Shown here piece by piece: positions 32,241-41,816 of a stretch of 46,718 nucleotides of DNA. Each line of letters begins with the position of its first letter. Position 1 is the stretch's first letter. Position numbers and translations under genes: made by a program. The notes under the pieces are model-generated. The model saw only the letters and a list, made by a program, of their open reading frames with translations. It was not told the origin of the DNA and did not search any database. Location of the stretch: the NCBI RefSeq assembly GCF_004348315.1, contig NZ_SMKC01000013.1:1-46718 (forward strand). The letters run 5' to 3'. This stretch comes from Streptomyces sp. 8K308 (GTDB taxonomy: Bacteria > Actinomycetota > Actinomycetes > Streptomycetales > Streptomycetaceae).

Positions 32241-34148
32241 GTGGCGACACCGAAGAAGGACCTCAGGTCCTCACGGAAGAGGGATCTCGGGTCCCGGGGA
32301 GCCCAGGGCAAGCCCGGGCGAGCTCTGTTCCTGGTCGTGCTGATCATCGCGGCCCTCACCGGGGGGATGTTCGCCTCCGGGCACACCACCCCACGTCTGG
32401 GCATCGACCTCGCCGGAGGCACGAGCATCACGCTCTCCGCCGTGCCCGACGGTGACAATCCGGACGCGATCAACTCGACCAACCTGAACACCGCCGTCAA
32501 CATCATCGAGCGGCGGGTCAACGGTCTGGGCGTCTCGGAGGCCGAGGTCCAGACCCAGGGCGACCGGAACATCATCGTCAACATCCCCAGGGGATCCGAC
32601 GAGCAGCAGGCCAGGGACCAGGTGGGCACCACGGCCGAGCTCGGCTTCCGGCCCGTGCTGAGCGCCACCTCGGCGCAGCCGCTGCCCGAGGACACCGGGG
32701 AGACGGGCGACACCGGTGACTCCGCCGACACCGGCTCGGGCGAGAGCCAGGACTCCGGTGACTCCGCCGACTCGGGCGAGTCCCAGGACTCGGGTGAGAG
32801 CCAGGATTCGGGCGACACCCAGGACTCCGGTGACTCCGCCGACTCGGACACCACCGACCAGAGCCTCGCCCCTCTCGGCCAGGGCGGCTCGGCCACCACC
32901 GCGCGCACCGCGTCCTTCAGCACCGCGGAGGACGACACCGGTGACGAGTCCGCCGACACTGGCGGCTCCGACGAGACCGAGGAGCCGGCCGACTCCGGGG
33001 ACACCGCCGAGACCGACCCCGAGCAGCCGGCCGCCGACGAGGTCCAGGCACAGCTCGACGCGCTCGACTGCACCACCGACGAGGCGCGGTTGGCGGCCAG
33101 CCGGGCGGCCAGCGAGGCCAGTGCGGACGAGCCCGTCGTCGCCTGCTACCCGGACCAGGACGCCAAGTACGCCCTCGGCCCGGTGGCCGTCCCCGGCACG
33201 GACGTGACCGACGCGAACGCCGTCTACGACACCCAGCGCGGTCAGGGCTGGATCGTCCAGATGCAGTTCAGCGACGCCGGCGGCGACAAGTTCGCCGACG
33301 TCACCGCCGACCTGGCCACGCAGATCCAGCCGCAGAACCAGTTCGCCATCGTGCTGGACGGCGAGATCGTCTCCGCGCCCAGCGTCTCCGAGCGCCTCGG
33401 TGGCGGCCGCGCCGAGATCTCCGGCAGTTTCACCCAGGAGTCCGCCGAGGACCTGGCGAACATCCTGAAGTACGGCGCGCTGCCGCTCAGCTTCGAGGAG
33501 GCCAGCGTCTCCACGGTCTCCCCGACCCTGGGTGGCGAGCAGCTCCGGGCCGGCCTGATCGCGGGCGCCATCGGCCTCGGGCTCGTGGTGATCTACATGC
33601 TGGTCTACTACCGCGGCCTGTCGTTGATCGCGATCGCCAGCCTGATCGTCTCCAGCATCCTGACCTACACGCTCATGTCGCTTCTCGGCCCGGCCATCGG
33701 CTTCGCGCTGAACCTGCCGGCCGTCTGCGGCGCGATCGTGGCCATCGGTATCACGGCCGACTCGTTCATCGTGTACTTCGAGCGGATCAGGGACGAGGTC
33801 AGGGAGGGCCGCAGCCTGCGCCCCGCGGTGGAGCGCGCCTGGCCGCGTGCCCGGCGCACCATCCTGGTGTCCGACTTCGTCTCCTTCCTCGCCGCGGCCG
33901 TGCTCTTCGTGGTCACCGTCGGCAAGGTGCAGGGCTTCGCGTTCACCCTCGGCCTCACCACGGCGCTCGACGTGGTGGTCGTGTTCCTCTTCACCAAGCC
34001 ACTGATGACGCTGCTGGCCCGGCGGAAGTTCTTCTCCAGCGGCCACAGCTGGTCCGGCCTCGACCCCAAGCGGCTCGGTGCCCGCCCGCCCTTCCGTGGC
34101 GCGCGCCGCGGGCCCGCTCCCGTCCAGCCCGACGTGAAGGAGGCGTGA
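32241..34148 (+). CDS. secD: Protein translocase subunit SecD
   Basis: SecD and SecF form a proton-driven RND-type membrane factor that pulls secreted proteins out of the SecYEG channel. An N-terminal helix (ALFLVVLIIAALTGGMFA), the LGIDLAGGTSITL motif, the extracytoplasmic P1 domain and five C-terminal helices (from ~430: LIAGAIGLGLVVIYMLVYY; GITADSFIVYFERIRDEV) are in place. The P1 region is interrupted at residues ~150-208 by an acidic Asp/Ser/Gly/Thr low-complexity stretch, with a further acidic segment to ~270, making the protein 635 aa. GTG 32241 was chosen with AGAAGG upstream. It is coupled to secF. Confidence 0.95.
   Translation: MATPKKDLRSSRKRDLGSRGAQGKPGRALFLVVLIIAALTGGMFASGHTTPRLGIDLAGGTSITLSAVPDGDNPDAINSTNLNTAVNIIERRVNGLGVSEAEVQTQGDRNIIVNIPRGSDEQQARDQVGTTAELGFRPVLSATSAQPLPEDTGETGDTGDSADTGSGESQDSGDSADSGESQDSGESQDSGDTQDSGDSADSDTTDQSLAPLGQGGSATTARTASFSTAEDDTGDESADTGGSDETEEPADSGDTAETDPEQPAADEVQAQLDALDCTTDEARLAASRAASEASADEPVVACYPDQDAKYALGPVAVPGTDVTDANAVYDTQRGQGWIVQMQFSDAGGDKFADVTADLATQIQPQNQFAIVLDGEIVSAPSVSERLGGGRAEISGSFTQESAEDLANILKYGALPLSFEEASVSTVSPTLGGEQLRAGLIAGAIGLGLVVIYMLVYYRGLSLIAIASLIVSSILTYTLMSLLGPAIGFALNLPAVCGAIVAIGITADSFIVYFERIRDEVREGRSLRPAVERAWPRARRTILVSDFVSFLAAAVLFVVTVGKVQGFAFTLGLTTALDVVVVFLFTKPLMTLLARRKFFSSGHSWSGLDPKRLGARPPFRGARRGPAPVQPDVKEA
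32689..32865 (+). repeat. Degenerate repeat encoding an acidic insert in SecD
   Basis: Short units coding for combinations of DSGDSAD, SGESQ and GDTGD recur. One 28-bp stretch is repeated exactly at 32748-32775 and 32820-32847, an offset of 72 bp (24 codons). The array keeps frame and is nearly free of hydrophobic codons. Confidence 0.8.
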
Positions 34149-34150
34149 GC

Positions 34151-35311
34151 ATGTCACGGCTCGGCGATCTTGGAGCCCGGCTGTACCGCGGCGAGGTCGG
34201 CGTCGACTTCGTCGGCCGGCGCAAGGTCTGGTACGGCGTCTCCGTCCTGATCACCATCCTGGCCTTTGCCGGCCTGATGGTCCGGGGCCTCCACATGGGC
34301 GTGGAGTTCGAGGGCGGCGCGGTGTTCACCACCCCGGCCACCAACGTCTCCGTCGAGGAGGCCCGCCACGTGGCCGAGGAGGCGTCCGGCAGCCAGGCGC
34401 TGGTGCAGACCCTGGGCGACGACGGCTCGATGCGGATCCAGGTCAGCGGACTGGACACCGAGCAGTCCAACGCCACCAGGGAGGCCATCGCCGAGGAGCT
34501 CGGCATCCCGACCGACAGCCTCAACGCCGAGGTGATCGGCCCCAGCTGGGGCAACCAGATCGCCAACAAGGCGTGGCAGGGCCTGGGCATCTTCCTGGTG
34601 CTGGTGGTCATCTACCTCGCCATCGCCTTCGAGTGGCGGATGGCCCTGGCCGCGCTCATCGCCCTGATCCACGACCTCACCATCACCGTCGGGGTCTACG
34701 CCCTGGTGGGCTTCGAGGTCACCCCGGGCACGGTCATCGGCCTGCTGACCATCCTGGGCTACTCGCTCTACGACACCGTTGTCGTCTTCGACGGCCTCAA
34801 GGAGCAGACCAGGCACTTCAACCGGCAGACCCGCTTCACCTACGCGGAGCTGGCCAACCGCAGCCTCAACGGCACCCTGGTGCGTTCGATCAACACCTCG
34901 GTGGTGGCCCTGCTGCCGGTCGGTGCCCTGCTCTTCATCGGCGGCGGCCTGCTGGGCGGCGGGATGCTCAATGACATCGCGCTCTCCCTCTTCGTCGGCC
35001 TCACCGCCGGTGCCTACTCCTCGATCGTGATCGCCACCCCGCTCGTCGCGGACTTCAAGATGCGCGAGGCGGAGGTCAAGGCCCAGGACAAGCGCGTGCT
35101 CGCCAAGCGCGTCAAGCGTGCCGAGGGCGGCGACGAGGACCTCCAGGAGGAGCAGGAGGCCGCCGGCGCCTCGGCGCCGGCGGACGAGTCGGTCGAGCCG
35201 GCCGGCGACGACGAGCCGGCGGCGGTCGGCGCGCCCGCGCCGCGCGGCCCGCGCCGCCAGCCGGCGGCCCGTTCCCGCGGCCGCGGCCGGCCCTCGGGGA
35301 AGCGGCGGTGA
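34151..35311 (+). CDS. secF: Protein translocase subunit SecF
   Basis: Partner of SecD. Visible: N-terminal helix VWYGVSVLITILAFAGLMV, GVEFEGGAVF motif, and five C-terminal helices including ALIALIHDLTITVGVYALVG and the GYSLYDTVVVFDGLKE motif with the proton-relay Asp. The C-terminal ~80 residues are a charged, then Arg/Pro-rich tail likely in the cytoplasm. ATG 34151 sits seven bases after AAGGAGG, better than GTG 34145, which overlaps the secD stop. The apt start overlaps its stop (GTGA). Confidence 0.95.
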   Translation: MSRLGDLGARLYRGEVGVDFVGRRKVWYGVSVLITILAFAGLMVRGLHMGVEFEGGAVFTTPATNVSVEEARHVAEEASGSQALVQTLGDDGSMRIQVSGLDTEQSNATREAIAEELGIPTDSLNAEVIGPSWGNQIANKAWQGLGIFLVLVVIYLAIAFEWRMALAALIALIHDLTITVGVYALVGFEVTPGTVIGLLTILGYSLYDTVVVFDGLKEQTRHFNRQTRFTYAELANRSLNGTLVRSINTSVVALLPVGALLFIGGGLLGGGMLNDIALSLFVGLTAGAYSSIVIATPLVADFKMREAEVKAQDKRVLAKRVKRAEGGDEDLQEEQEAAGASAPADESVEPAGDDEPAAVGAPAPRGPRRQPAARSRGRGRPSGKRR

Positions 35312-35883
35312 GCGCGCAGGCCGAGGCCAGCCCGGCCTCCTCCCGCCCCGCCCTGGCCGACCTGCTGCTCAGCCGCATCAGGGACGTGCCGGACTACCCG
35401 AAGCCGGGGATCGCCTTCAAGGACATCACCCCGCTGCTCGCCGACCCCGAGGCGTTCACCGCCCTCACCGACGAGCTCGCGGCGTTCTCCCTGGCCCAGG
35501 GCGCGACCAAGGTGGTCGGCCTCGAGGCCCGCGGCTTCATCCTCGCCGCGCCGGTCGCCGTCCGGGCGGGCATGGGCTTCGTCCCCGTCCGCAAGGCGGG
35601 CAAGCTGCCGGGTGCCACGCTCTCCCAGTCCTACGACCTGGAGTACGGAAGCGCGGAGATGGAGATCCACGCCGAGGATCTGAGCCCGGACGACCGGGTG
35701 CTGATCATCGACGACGTGCTGGCCACCGGCGGCACGGCCGAGGCGGCCATCCAGCTGATCCGCCGCACCGGCGCCCAGTTGGCGGGTCTGGCCGTGCTGA
35801 TGGAGCTGACGTTCCTGCCGGGCCGCGAGCGGGTGACCGCCGCGCTGGGCGAGGCCCCCTACCAGGCCCTGCTCACGGTCTGA
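35308..35883 (+). CDS. apt: Adenine phosphoribosyltransferase
   Basis: Salvages adenine to AMP using PRPP. The PRPP-binding motif VLIIDDVLATGGTAEA (~residues 131-146) and the N-terminal RDVPDYPKPGIAFKDITPLL with LEARGFILAAPVAV are typical. 191 aa. It is translationally coupled to secF by GTGA and lies directly before rel, an order common in actinobacteria. Confidence 0.95.
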   Translation: MSAQAEASPASSRPALADLLLSRIRDVPDYPKPGIAFKDITPLLADPEAFTALTDELAAFSLAQGATKVVGLEARGFILAAPVAVRAGMGFVPVRKAGKLPGATLSQSYDLEYGSAEMEIHAEDLSPDDRVLIIDDVLATGGTAEAAIQLIRRTGAQLAGLAVLMELTFLPGRERVTAALGEAPYQALLTV

Positions 35884-35897
35884 CATCCCACCGTCAC

Positions 35898-35934
35898 GCG
35901 CCCGGGTTCCACCACCCAAGCGGAGCCCGGGCGC
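35898..35934 (+). terminator. Terminator after apt
   Basis: GCGCCCGGG (35898-35906) pairs with CCCGGGCGC (35926-35934) around a 19-base loop, 15 bases past the apt stop; rel then needs its own promoter. Confidence 0.6.
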
Positions 35935-35972
35935 CGTCGCACGTCCGGCGCGAGCCCGCGGCCGGACCTCGT

Positions 35973-35978
35973 TACCAT
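35973..35978 (+). promoter_or_regulatory. Candidate -10 box (TACCAT) for rel
   Basis: TACCAT lies about 110 bases before the TTG start. No -35 was recognised, so the call is weak. Confidence 0.3.
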
Positions 35979-36078
35979 GGCAGTCCGATCGTTCCCCGGC
36001 CGGACTCCGCCTTGGTCCCGTGACGACCCGGGAGGACCGTTCCCTTTCCCGGCCGCCCATGGCGGGGAGGGGCCCGCT

Positions 36079-36084
36079 AAGGAG
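36079..36084 (+). promoter_or_regulatory. Ribosome binding site that fixes the rel start at TTG 36090
   Basis: AAGGAG ends on the first base of a possible GTG start (36084-36086), which it therefore cannot serve. It lies five bases before TTG 36090, the only start with correct spacing. Confidence 0.75.
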
Positions 36085-36089
36085 TGCCC

Positions 36090-38537
36090 TTGCCAGACGA
36101 CGCCCAGCCGCTCACCTCGGCTCAGCGGAAGAACTCGAAGCCGTCGACCCTCGGCTGGCGCGACGGCGCCGACACCCGTGCCCAGCCGCCGGCCCCCCAG
36201 CCCACGGCCGCGGTCTCGGGCGTCTCGGGCCGCTCGGGCTCGTCCAACCGTGTGCGGGCCCGGCTCGCCCGGCTCGGCGTCCAGCGCTCCACCCCGTACA
36301 ACCCGGTCCTCGAGCCGCTGCTGCGCGTCGTCCGGGCCAACGATCCCAAGGCCGACACCGCCGCGCTGCGCCAGATCGAGCGCGCCTACCAGGTCGCGGA
36401 GCGCTGGCACCGCGGTCAGAAGCGCAAGAGCGGCGACCCGTACATCACGCACCCGCTGGCCGTCACCACCATCCTGGCCGAGCTCGGCATGGACGCGGCG
36501 ACGCTGATGGCCGGCCTGCTCCACGACACCGTCGAGGACACCGAGTACGGCCTCGACACCCTGCGGCGCGACTTCGGCGACCAGGTGGCGCTGCTCGTCG
36601 ATGGCGTCACCAAGCTGGACAAGGTCAAGTTCGGCGAGGCCGCCCAGGCCGAGACGGTCCGCAAGATGGTCGTGGCCATGGCCAAGGACCCGCGGGTCCT
36701 GGTGATCAAGCTCGCCGACCGGCTGCACAACATGCGCACCATGCGCTTCCTCAAGCGCGAGAAGCAGGAGCAGAAGGCCCGCGAGACGCTGGAGATCTAC
36801 GCTCCGCTGGCCCATCGGCTGGGGATGAACACCATCAAGTGGGAGCTTGAGGACCTGGCCTTCGCCATCCTCTACCCCAAGATGTACGACGAGATCGTGC
36901 GGCTCGTCGCCGAGCGCGCCCCCAAGCGCGACGAGTACCTGGCGACCGTGATCGACGAGGTCCAGGGCGACCTGCGCGGCGCCCGCATCAAGGCCACCGT
37001 CACCGGCCGGCCCAAGCACTACTACAGCGTCTACCAGAAGATGATCGTCCGCGGCCGGGACTTCGCCGAGATCTACGACCTGGTGGGCATCCGGGTCCTC
37101 GTCGACACCGTCCGCGACTGCTACGCGGCGCTCGGCACGGTGCACGCCCGGTGGAACCCGGTGCCCGGCCGGTTCAAGGACTACATCGCGATGCCCAAGT
37201 TCAACATGTACCAGTCGCTGCACACGACGGTCATAGGACCCGGGGGCAAGCCGGTCGAGCTGCAGATCCGCACCTTCGACATGCACCGGCGCGCCGAGTT
37301 CGGCATCGCGGCCCACTGGAAGTACAAGCAGCAGGCCGTCGCCGGCACCTCCAAGGTGCGCTCGGACGCCCCCAAGAAGGGCGAGCGGCGCGGCGGGCGC
37401 AGCACGGTCGACGACATGGCGTGGCTGCGGCAGCTGCTCGACTGGCAGAAGGAGACCGAGGACCCCGGGGAGTTCCTCGAGTCCCTGCGCTTCGATCTCT
37501 CGCGCAACGAGGTCTTCGTCTTCACGCCCAAGGGCGACGTGATCGCGCTGCCGGCCGGCGCGACGCCGGTGGACTTCGCCTACGCGGTGCACACCGAGGT
37601 CGGCCACCGCACCATAGGCGCCAAGGTCAACGGCCGCCTGGTGCCGCTCGAGTCCACGCTGGACAACGGCGACACGGTGGAGATCTTCACCTCCAAGGCC
37701 GACGGCGCCGGCCCGTCCCGCGACTGGCTCGGCTTCGTCAAGTCGCCCAGGGCGCGGAACAAGATCCGGGGCTGGTTCTCGAAGGAACGCAGGGACGAGG
37801 CCATCGAGCAGGGCAAAGACTCCATCGCCCGGGCCGTGCGCAAGCAGAACCTGCCCATCCAGCACGTGCTCAGCGGCGACGCCCTGGTCACCCTGGCCCA
37901 CGAGATGCGCTACCCCGACATCTCCTCGCTCTACGCCGCCATCGGCGAGGGCCATGTCTCGGCGCACAGCGTGGTGCAGAAGCTGGTCCAGGCGGTCGGC
38001 GGCGAGGAGGCCGCCAACGAGGACATCGCCGAGGCGGCGCCGCCCGTCCCGGTCCGCAGCAAGCGGCGTACCAACGCCGACCCCGGCGTGGTGGTCAAGG
38101 GCGTGGACGACGTCTGGGTCAAGCTCGCCCGCTGCTGCACCCCGGTGCCCGGCGACCCGATCATCGGCTTCGTCACCCGGGGCAACGGCGTCTCGGTGCA
38201 CCGCGCCGACTGCGTCAACGTCGACGCGCTGGCCAGGGAGCCGGAGCGGATGCTGGACGTCGAGTGGGCTCCCACCCAGTCCTCGGTGTTCCTCGTGGCC
38301 ATCCAGGTCGAGGCGCTCGACAGGTCCCGGCTGCTGTCCGATGTGACGCGGGTCCTCTCCGACCAGCACGTCAACATCCTGTCGGCCGCCGTGCAGACCT
38401 CGCGGGACCGGGTGGCCACCTCCCGGTTCACCTTCGAGATGGGCGACCCCAAGCACCTCGGGCACGTGCTGAAGGCGGTGCGCGGCGTGGAGGGCGTCTA
38501 CGACGTCTACCGCGTCACCTCGCCCCGCCGCCCCTGA
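36090..38537 (+). CDS. relA: Bifunctional (p)ppGpp synthetase/hydrolase (Rel/RelA)
   Basis: Makes and breaks the stringent alarmone (p)ppGpp. Domains: a variable N-terminus (1-75); an HD hydrolase domain with [13 protein letters not shown] and the catalytic HDTVEDT (~residue 145); a synthetase domain with [13 protein letters not shown] and [13 protein letters not shown]; the RFKD motif at 361, the RXKD form of bifunctional enzymes; a TGS domain (~460-520); a conserved-Cys zinc-finger-type region ([14 protein letters not shown] at ~682, HRADC); and a C-terminal ACT domain (~735-815). With intact HD residues it should do both reactions. The start is TTG 36090. 815 aa. Confidence 0.96.
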   Translation: MPDDAQPLTSAQRKNSKPSTLGWRDGADTRAQPPAPQPTAAVSGVSGRSGSSNRVRARLARLGVQRSTPYNPVLEPLLRVVRANDPKADTAALRQIERAYQVAERWHRGQKRKSGDPYITHPLAVTTILAELGMDAATLMAGLLHDTVEDTEYGLDTLRRDFGDQVALLVDGVTKLDKVKFGEAAQAETVRKMVVAMAKDPRVLVIKLADRLHNMRTMRFLKREKQEQKARETLEIYAPLAHRLGMNTIKWELEDLAFAILYPKMYDEIVRLVAERAPKRDEYLATVIDEVQGDLRGARIKATVTGRPKHYYSVYQKMIVRGRDFAEIYDLVGIRVLVDTVRDCYAALGTVHARWNPVPGRFKDYIAMPKFNMYQSLHTTVIGPGGKPVELQIRTFDMHRRAEFGIAAHWKYKQQAVAGTSKVRSDAPKKGERRGGRSTVDDMAWLRQLLDWQKETEDPGEFLESLRFDLSRNEVFVFTPKGDVIALPAGATPVDFAYAVHTEVGHRTIGAKVNGRLVPLESTLDNGDTVEIFTSKADGAGPSRDWLGFVKSPRARNKIRGWFSKERRDEAIEQGKDSIARAVRKQNLPIQHVLSGDALVTLAHEMRYPDISSLYAAIGEGHVSAHSVVQKLVQAVGGEEAANEDIAEAAPPVPVRSKRRTNADPGVVVKGVDDVWVKLARCCTPVPGDPIIGFVTRGNGVSVHRADCVNVDALAREPERMLDVEWAPTQSSVFLVAIQVEALDRSRLLSDVTRVLSDQHVNILSAAVQTSRDRVATSRFTFEMGDPKHLGHVLKAVRGVEGVYDVYRVTSPRRP

Positions 38538-38564
38538 GGCCGGCGCGCCAGAGCCCACGATGAT

Positions 38565-38598
38565 GGCGGCCGCCCGGGATCCTTCCCGGACGGCCGCC
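38565..38598. terminator. Bidirectional terminator between rel and the DUF349 gene
   Basis: A 15-bp stem with one mismatch (38565-38579 with 38584-38598) and a 4-base loop TCCT lies between the two convergent genes and can serve both. Confidence 0.75.
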
Positions 38599-38624
38599 GC
38601 GCTTCTGGCTCCGCGCGCCTTGCG

Positions 38625-39854
38625 TCAGCCGCCGAACTCGGCGAGACCCTTCAGCGCCTGGTCGAGCAGCGCCTGGCGCCCGGCGAGCTCCTGCTCCAGC
38701 TTCTCGGTCTTGGCGGTGTTGCCCGCGGCCCTGGCCCGCTCCACCTGGTCCCGCAGCCGGTCGACGGCGTCCTGGAGCTGTCCCGTGAGGCCGGCGGCCC
38801 GCGCCCGCGCTTCCGGGTTGGTGCGCCGCCACTCGGCCTCCTCGGCCTCCGAGACGGCCCGCTCCACCGCGCTCATCCGGCCCTCGATCCCGGCCCTCGC
38901 CTCGCGCGGCACGTGCCCGATGGCCTCCCACCGCTCGCCGATGGACCGCAGCGCGGCCCTGGCCGCCCGCAGGTCGGTGATCGGCAGCAGCTTCTCGGCC
39001 TCGGCCGCCAGCTCCTCCTTGCGCGCCAGGTTGTCCCGCTGCTCGGCGTCACGCTCGGCGAACGTCGCGCCCCGTGCCTGGAAGAACACGTCCTGCGCGG
39101 CGCGGAAGCGGGCCCACAGGTCCTCCTCGGCCTCCCGCTGCGCCCGGCCGGCGGCCTTCCACTCCCGCATCAGCTCGCGGTAGCGGGCCGCGGTCGGCCC
39201 CCAGTCGGTCGAGTCGGAGAGCGCCTCCGCCTCGGAGATCAGCTTCTCCTTGCGCCGCCTGGTCTCCTCGCGCTGCGAGTCGAGGGCCGCGAAGTGCGCC
39301 TTGCGGCGCTTGGAGAAGGCGGATCGCGCCTGCGAGAAGCGGTGCCACAGCTCGTCGTCCGTCTTGCGGTCGAGCCGGGGCAGGCCCTTCCATGTGTCGA
39401 CGAGGCCGCGCAGTCGCTCGCCGGCAGCCCGCCACTGCTCGCTGGCCGCCAGCTCCTCGGCCTCGGCCACGAGCGCCTCCTTGGCGGCCCTGGCCTCCTC
39501 CGACTGCCTGGCCCTGGCCGCCTTGCGCTCCTCCCGGCGCTCCTCGACCACGGCCTCGAGACCGTCGAGACGCCGCGCGAGCGATGCCAGGTCGCCCACG
39601 GCGTGACCGGCGTCGACCTGCTCCCGAAGGTGGCCGATGGCCGTCGCCGCGTCCTTCGCGGACAGGTCCGTCGTCTTGACCCGGCGCTCCAGCAGGTCGA
39701 TCTCCACCACGAGCCCGTCGAATTTGCGCTCGAAATAGGCCAGCGCCTCGTCCGGGGAACCGGCCTGCCAGGAGCCGACGACCCTCTCGCCATCGGCGGT
39801 CCGCACGTAAACGGTCCCCGTCTCGTCAACGCGGCCCCACGGCTCGCTGCTCAC
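38625..39854 (-). CDS. DUF349 domain protein, 409 aa, coiled-coil
   Basis: A protein made of repeated ~70-residue DUF349 units rich in Trp/Arg/Glu (WRAAGERLRGLVDTWKGLPR; WGPTAARYRELMREWKAAGR; RAALRSIGERWEAIGHVPR), with strong coiled-coil character. The N-terminus (WGRVDETGTVYVRTADGERV) is a small beta-rich region. The function of DUF349 proteins is not established. GTG 39854 has GAGGAGG five bases upstream; the open frame continues to 39902 without support. It is convergent with rel and shares its terminator. Confidence 0.88.
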   Translation of the reverse strand: MSSEPWGRVDETGTVYVRTADGERVVGSWQAGSPDEALAYFERKFDGLVVEIDLLERRVKTTDLSAKDAATAIGHLREQVDAGHAVGDLASLARRLDGLEAVVEERREERKAARARQSEEARAAKEALVAEAEELAASEQWRAAGERLRGLVDTWKGLPRLDRKTDDELWHRFSQARSAFSKRRKAHFAALDSQREETRRRKEKLISEAEALSDSTDWGPTAARYRELMREWKAAGRAQREAEEDLWARFRAAQDVFFQARGATFAERDAEQRDNLARKEELAAEAEKLLPITDLRAARAALRSIGERWEAIGHVPREARAGIEGRMSAVERAVSEAEEAEWRRTNPEARARAAGLTGQLQDAVDRLRDQVERARAAGNTAKTEKLEQELAGRQALLDQALKGLAEFGG

Positions 39855-39989
39855 AGCGCCTCCTCGTTTGATGCCCGCGGGGGAAGGTGACGCCCCCGGC
39901 ATCGTCCACAGTTCTCGTCCGGTGCAACCGGCTGTCGGGCCCGCCTGACCGGCGAAGGGACCCTACACAACGCCAACATAGGCGACAGG

Positions 39990-40019
39990 CCGCCCGGCTG
40001 TCCGCACCTTGCCGGGCGG
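39990..40019 (-). terminator. Hairpin after the cyclophilin gene
   Basis: CCGCCCGGC (39990-39998) pairs with GCCGGGCGG (40011-40019), 33 bases beyond the stop of the minus-strand cyclophilin gene and upstream of the DUF349 gene. Confidence 0.55.
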
Positions 40020-40051
40020 AAAATCGTCCCCTGACCTCAGGAGGCCCCGGC

Positions 40052-40912
40052 TCAGCCCTCCTCCGCCGGCGTCACGGTGGCCTCGTTGACGACCACGGTG
40101 GCATAGGGGGCGGTGTTGCCCGTCGTCGGGTCGGGCGGGGCGGCGCCGGTCGCCGCGATGGTCTCCAGCACGTCCATGCCGCCGGTAACGGTGCCGAAGG
40201 GCGTGTAGTCGGGCGGCAGCTCGCTGTCCTCGTAGACCAGGAAGAACTGGCTGCCGCCGGTGTCCCGCCCGCTGTCGGTCGTGGGGTCGTAGGTGTTGGC
40301 CATGGCCACCGTGCCGGCCGGGTAGACGCCGTCCGCCACCTCGGGGGAGTCCAGGTTCTCGTCCGGGATGGTGTAGCCGGGGCCGCCCTGGCCGGTGCCG
40401 GTCGGGTCGCCGCACTGCAGCACGTGAATGCCCTCGGTCACCAGGCGGTGGCAGGGGGAGTGGTCGAGGAAGCCCTCACCGGCCAGGAAGGCGAAGGAGT
40501 TCACCGTGCGCGGGGCGACCGCGGCGTCCATGGTGATCTCGATGTCGCCACAGGTGGTGGCCAGCGTCATCACGTAGCTCGCCTCGGTGTCGACCGTCAC
40601 CTCGGGCTCGGCGTCCCACTGCTGCTGGGACGGCTCGCCATCGGCCGGCGCCGCGCACGGGTCCTCCGGCGGGTCGCTCGGCTCCGCCGTCGGCTCGGTG
40701 GTCGGCGCGTCGTCCGCCGCCTGCTCCGTGCCCTCGTCGTCGCGGTTGAGCATCACGAGCGCCGAGACGCCGCCGGCCACCACGACCACAAGCAGCGCGC
40801 TCGTCAACACCCGGCGCCGGCGCGAGCGCCGTACCCTGTGCTCCCTGCGCTCCGCCTGCCGTTCCCACTTGGCCCGCGCCAGCTGCTTCCGCCGCTGATC
40901 CTTGCTGACCAC
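40052..40912 (-). CDS. Membrane-anchored cyclophilin-type peptidyl-prolyl isomerase
   Basis: Catalyses proline cis-trans isomerisation during folding of exported proteins. A very basic cytoplasmic N-terminus (residues 1-34) precedes one transmembrane segment (VLTSALLVVVVAGGVSALVML). An acidic/Pro-rich linker (~57-105) leads to a cyclophilin domain (~110-286): TVNSFAFLAGEGFLDHSPCHRL-type region, DTGGSQFFLVYEDSELP and FGTVTGGMDVLETIA. The canonical FHRVI is altered to CHRLV and the active-site Gln region GSQFF is kept. GTG 40912 has GGAGGAGA upstream. Confidence 0.92.
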   Translation of the reverse strand: MVSKDQRRKQLARAKWERQAERREHRVRRSRRRRVLTSALLVVVVAGGVSALVMLNRDDEGTEQAADDAPTTEPTAEPSDPPEDPCAAPADGEPSQQQWDAEPEVTVDTEASYVMTLATTCGDIEITMDAAVAPRTVNSFAFLAGEGFLDHSPCHRLVTEGIHVLQCGDPTGTGQGGPGYTIPDENLDSPEVADGVYPAGTVAMANTYDPTTDSGRDTGGSQFFLVYEDSELPPDYTPFGTVTGGMDVLETIAATGAAPPDPTTGNTAPYATVVVNEATVTPAEEG

Positions 40913-41000
40913 CGCGCTCTCCTCCCGCCAACCGGCCTGCCGTCAACTGGACTCGTGGGCGTCACCGTATACGGGTTCGCCCGCGCCGCACCGTCGCCGG

Positions 41001-41006
41001 TAGGCT
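41001..41006 (+). promoter_or_regulatory. Candidate -10 box (TAGGCT) before the MBL-fold gene
   Basis: TAGGCT lies about 85 bases upstream of GTG 41092 in the divergent gap after the cyclophilin gene. No convincing -35. Confidence 0.35.
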
Positions 41007-41091
41007 CTTGACGCGAGGCGGCCCGCGCCCGGCGACGGGTCAACCGTGAAACGTGTAGCCGAAGACGCGTAACGACGACCTAAGGACGACC

Positions 41092-41805
41092 GTGCTCATC
41101 GCTGGCTTCCCCGCCGGGGCCTGGGGGACGAACTGCTACCTGGTCGCCCCCGCGGCCGGTGAGGAATGCGTCATCATCGACCCCGGCCACCAGGCCGCGG
41201 CCGGCGTCGAGGAGACCATCGCCAAGCACCGACTCAAGCCTGTCGCCGTCGTCCTCACCCACGGTCACCTCGACCACGTCGCCTCGGTCGTGCCGGTCTG
41301 CGGCGCGCACGACGTGCCGGCCTGGCTGCACCCCGAGGACCGGTACATGCTCACCGATCCGGAGAAGGCCCTCGGCATGCGGATCGGCCAGCCGCTCCTC
41401 GGCGACCTCAGCGTCGGCGAGCCCGACGACCTGCGGGAGCTGACCGACGGCGCCGAGCTCGAGCTCGCGGGCCTGTCCTTCACCGTCGCGCACGCCCCGG
41501 GCCATACCAGGGGGTCGGTGACCTTCCGGATGCCCGAGCGTGCCGACGTGCCGTCGGTCCTCTTCTCGGGCGACCTGCTGTTCGCCGGCTCCATCGGACG
41601 CACCGACCTGCCCGGCGGTGACCACGCCGAGATCCTGCGGTCGCTGGCGCGCGTCTGCCTGCCGCTGGACGACTCGACCGTGGTGCTTTCCGGGCACGGC
41701 CCGCAGACCACCATCGGCCGCGAGCGCGCCACCAACCCGTTCCTGCGGGAGTTGGCCGCCGGCCCGGGGACCGCAGAGGCGGCGCCCCCGCGACAAGGAA
41801 TGTGA
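41092..41805 (+). CDS. Metallo-beta-lactamase-fold hydrolase (glyoxalase II-like)
   Basis: A zinc-dependent hydrolase with the HxHxDH motif [11 protein letters not shown] (~residues 57-62), further metal ligands in APGHTRGSV and [19 protein letters not shown], and a terminal SGHGPQT. Thioester hydrolysis (glyoxalase II type) is the usual family role; the real substrate is unknown. GTG 41092 has TAAGGAC upstream. The stop overlaps a GTGA before hisS, so the two are linked. Confidence 0.9.
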   Translation: MLIAGFPAGAWGTNCYLVAPAAGEECVIIDPGHQAAAGVEETIAKHRLKPVAVVLTHGHLDHVASVVPVCGAHDVPAWLHPEDRYMLTDPEKALGMRIGQPLLGDLSVGEPDDLRELTDGAELELAGLSFTVAHAPGHTRGSVTFRMPERADVPSVLFSGDLLFAGSIGRTDLPGGDHAEILRSLARVCLPLDDSTVVLSGHGPQTTIGRERATNPFLRELAAGPGTAEAAPPRQGM

Positions 41806-41816
41806 AGAACCACTCC

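Noticed and set aside
32689..32865. Repeats in secD as a CRISPR or mobile repeat
   Set aside because: Units are codon-phased, variable, without unique spacers, and lie within an intact gene, so this is a coding low-complexity region.
32271..34157. A 628-codon minus-strand frame opposite secD
   Set aside because: SecD has full family motifs on the plus strand; the opposite frame is a repetitive Gly/Val/Arg shadow.
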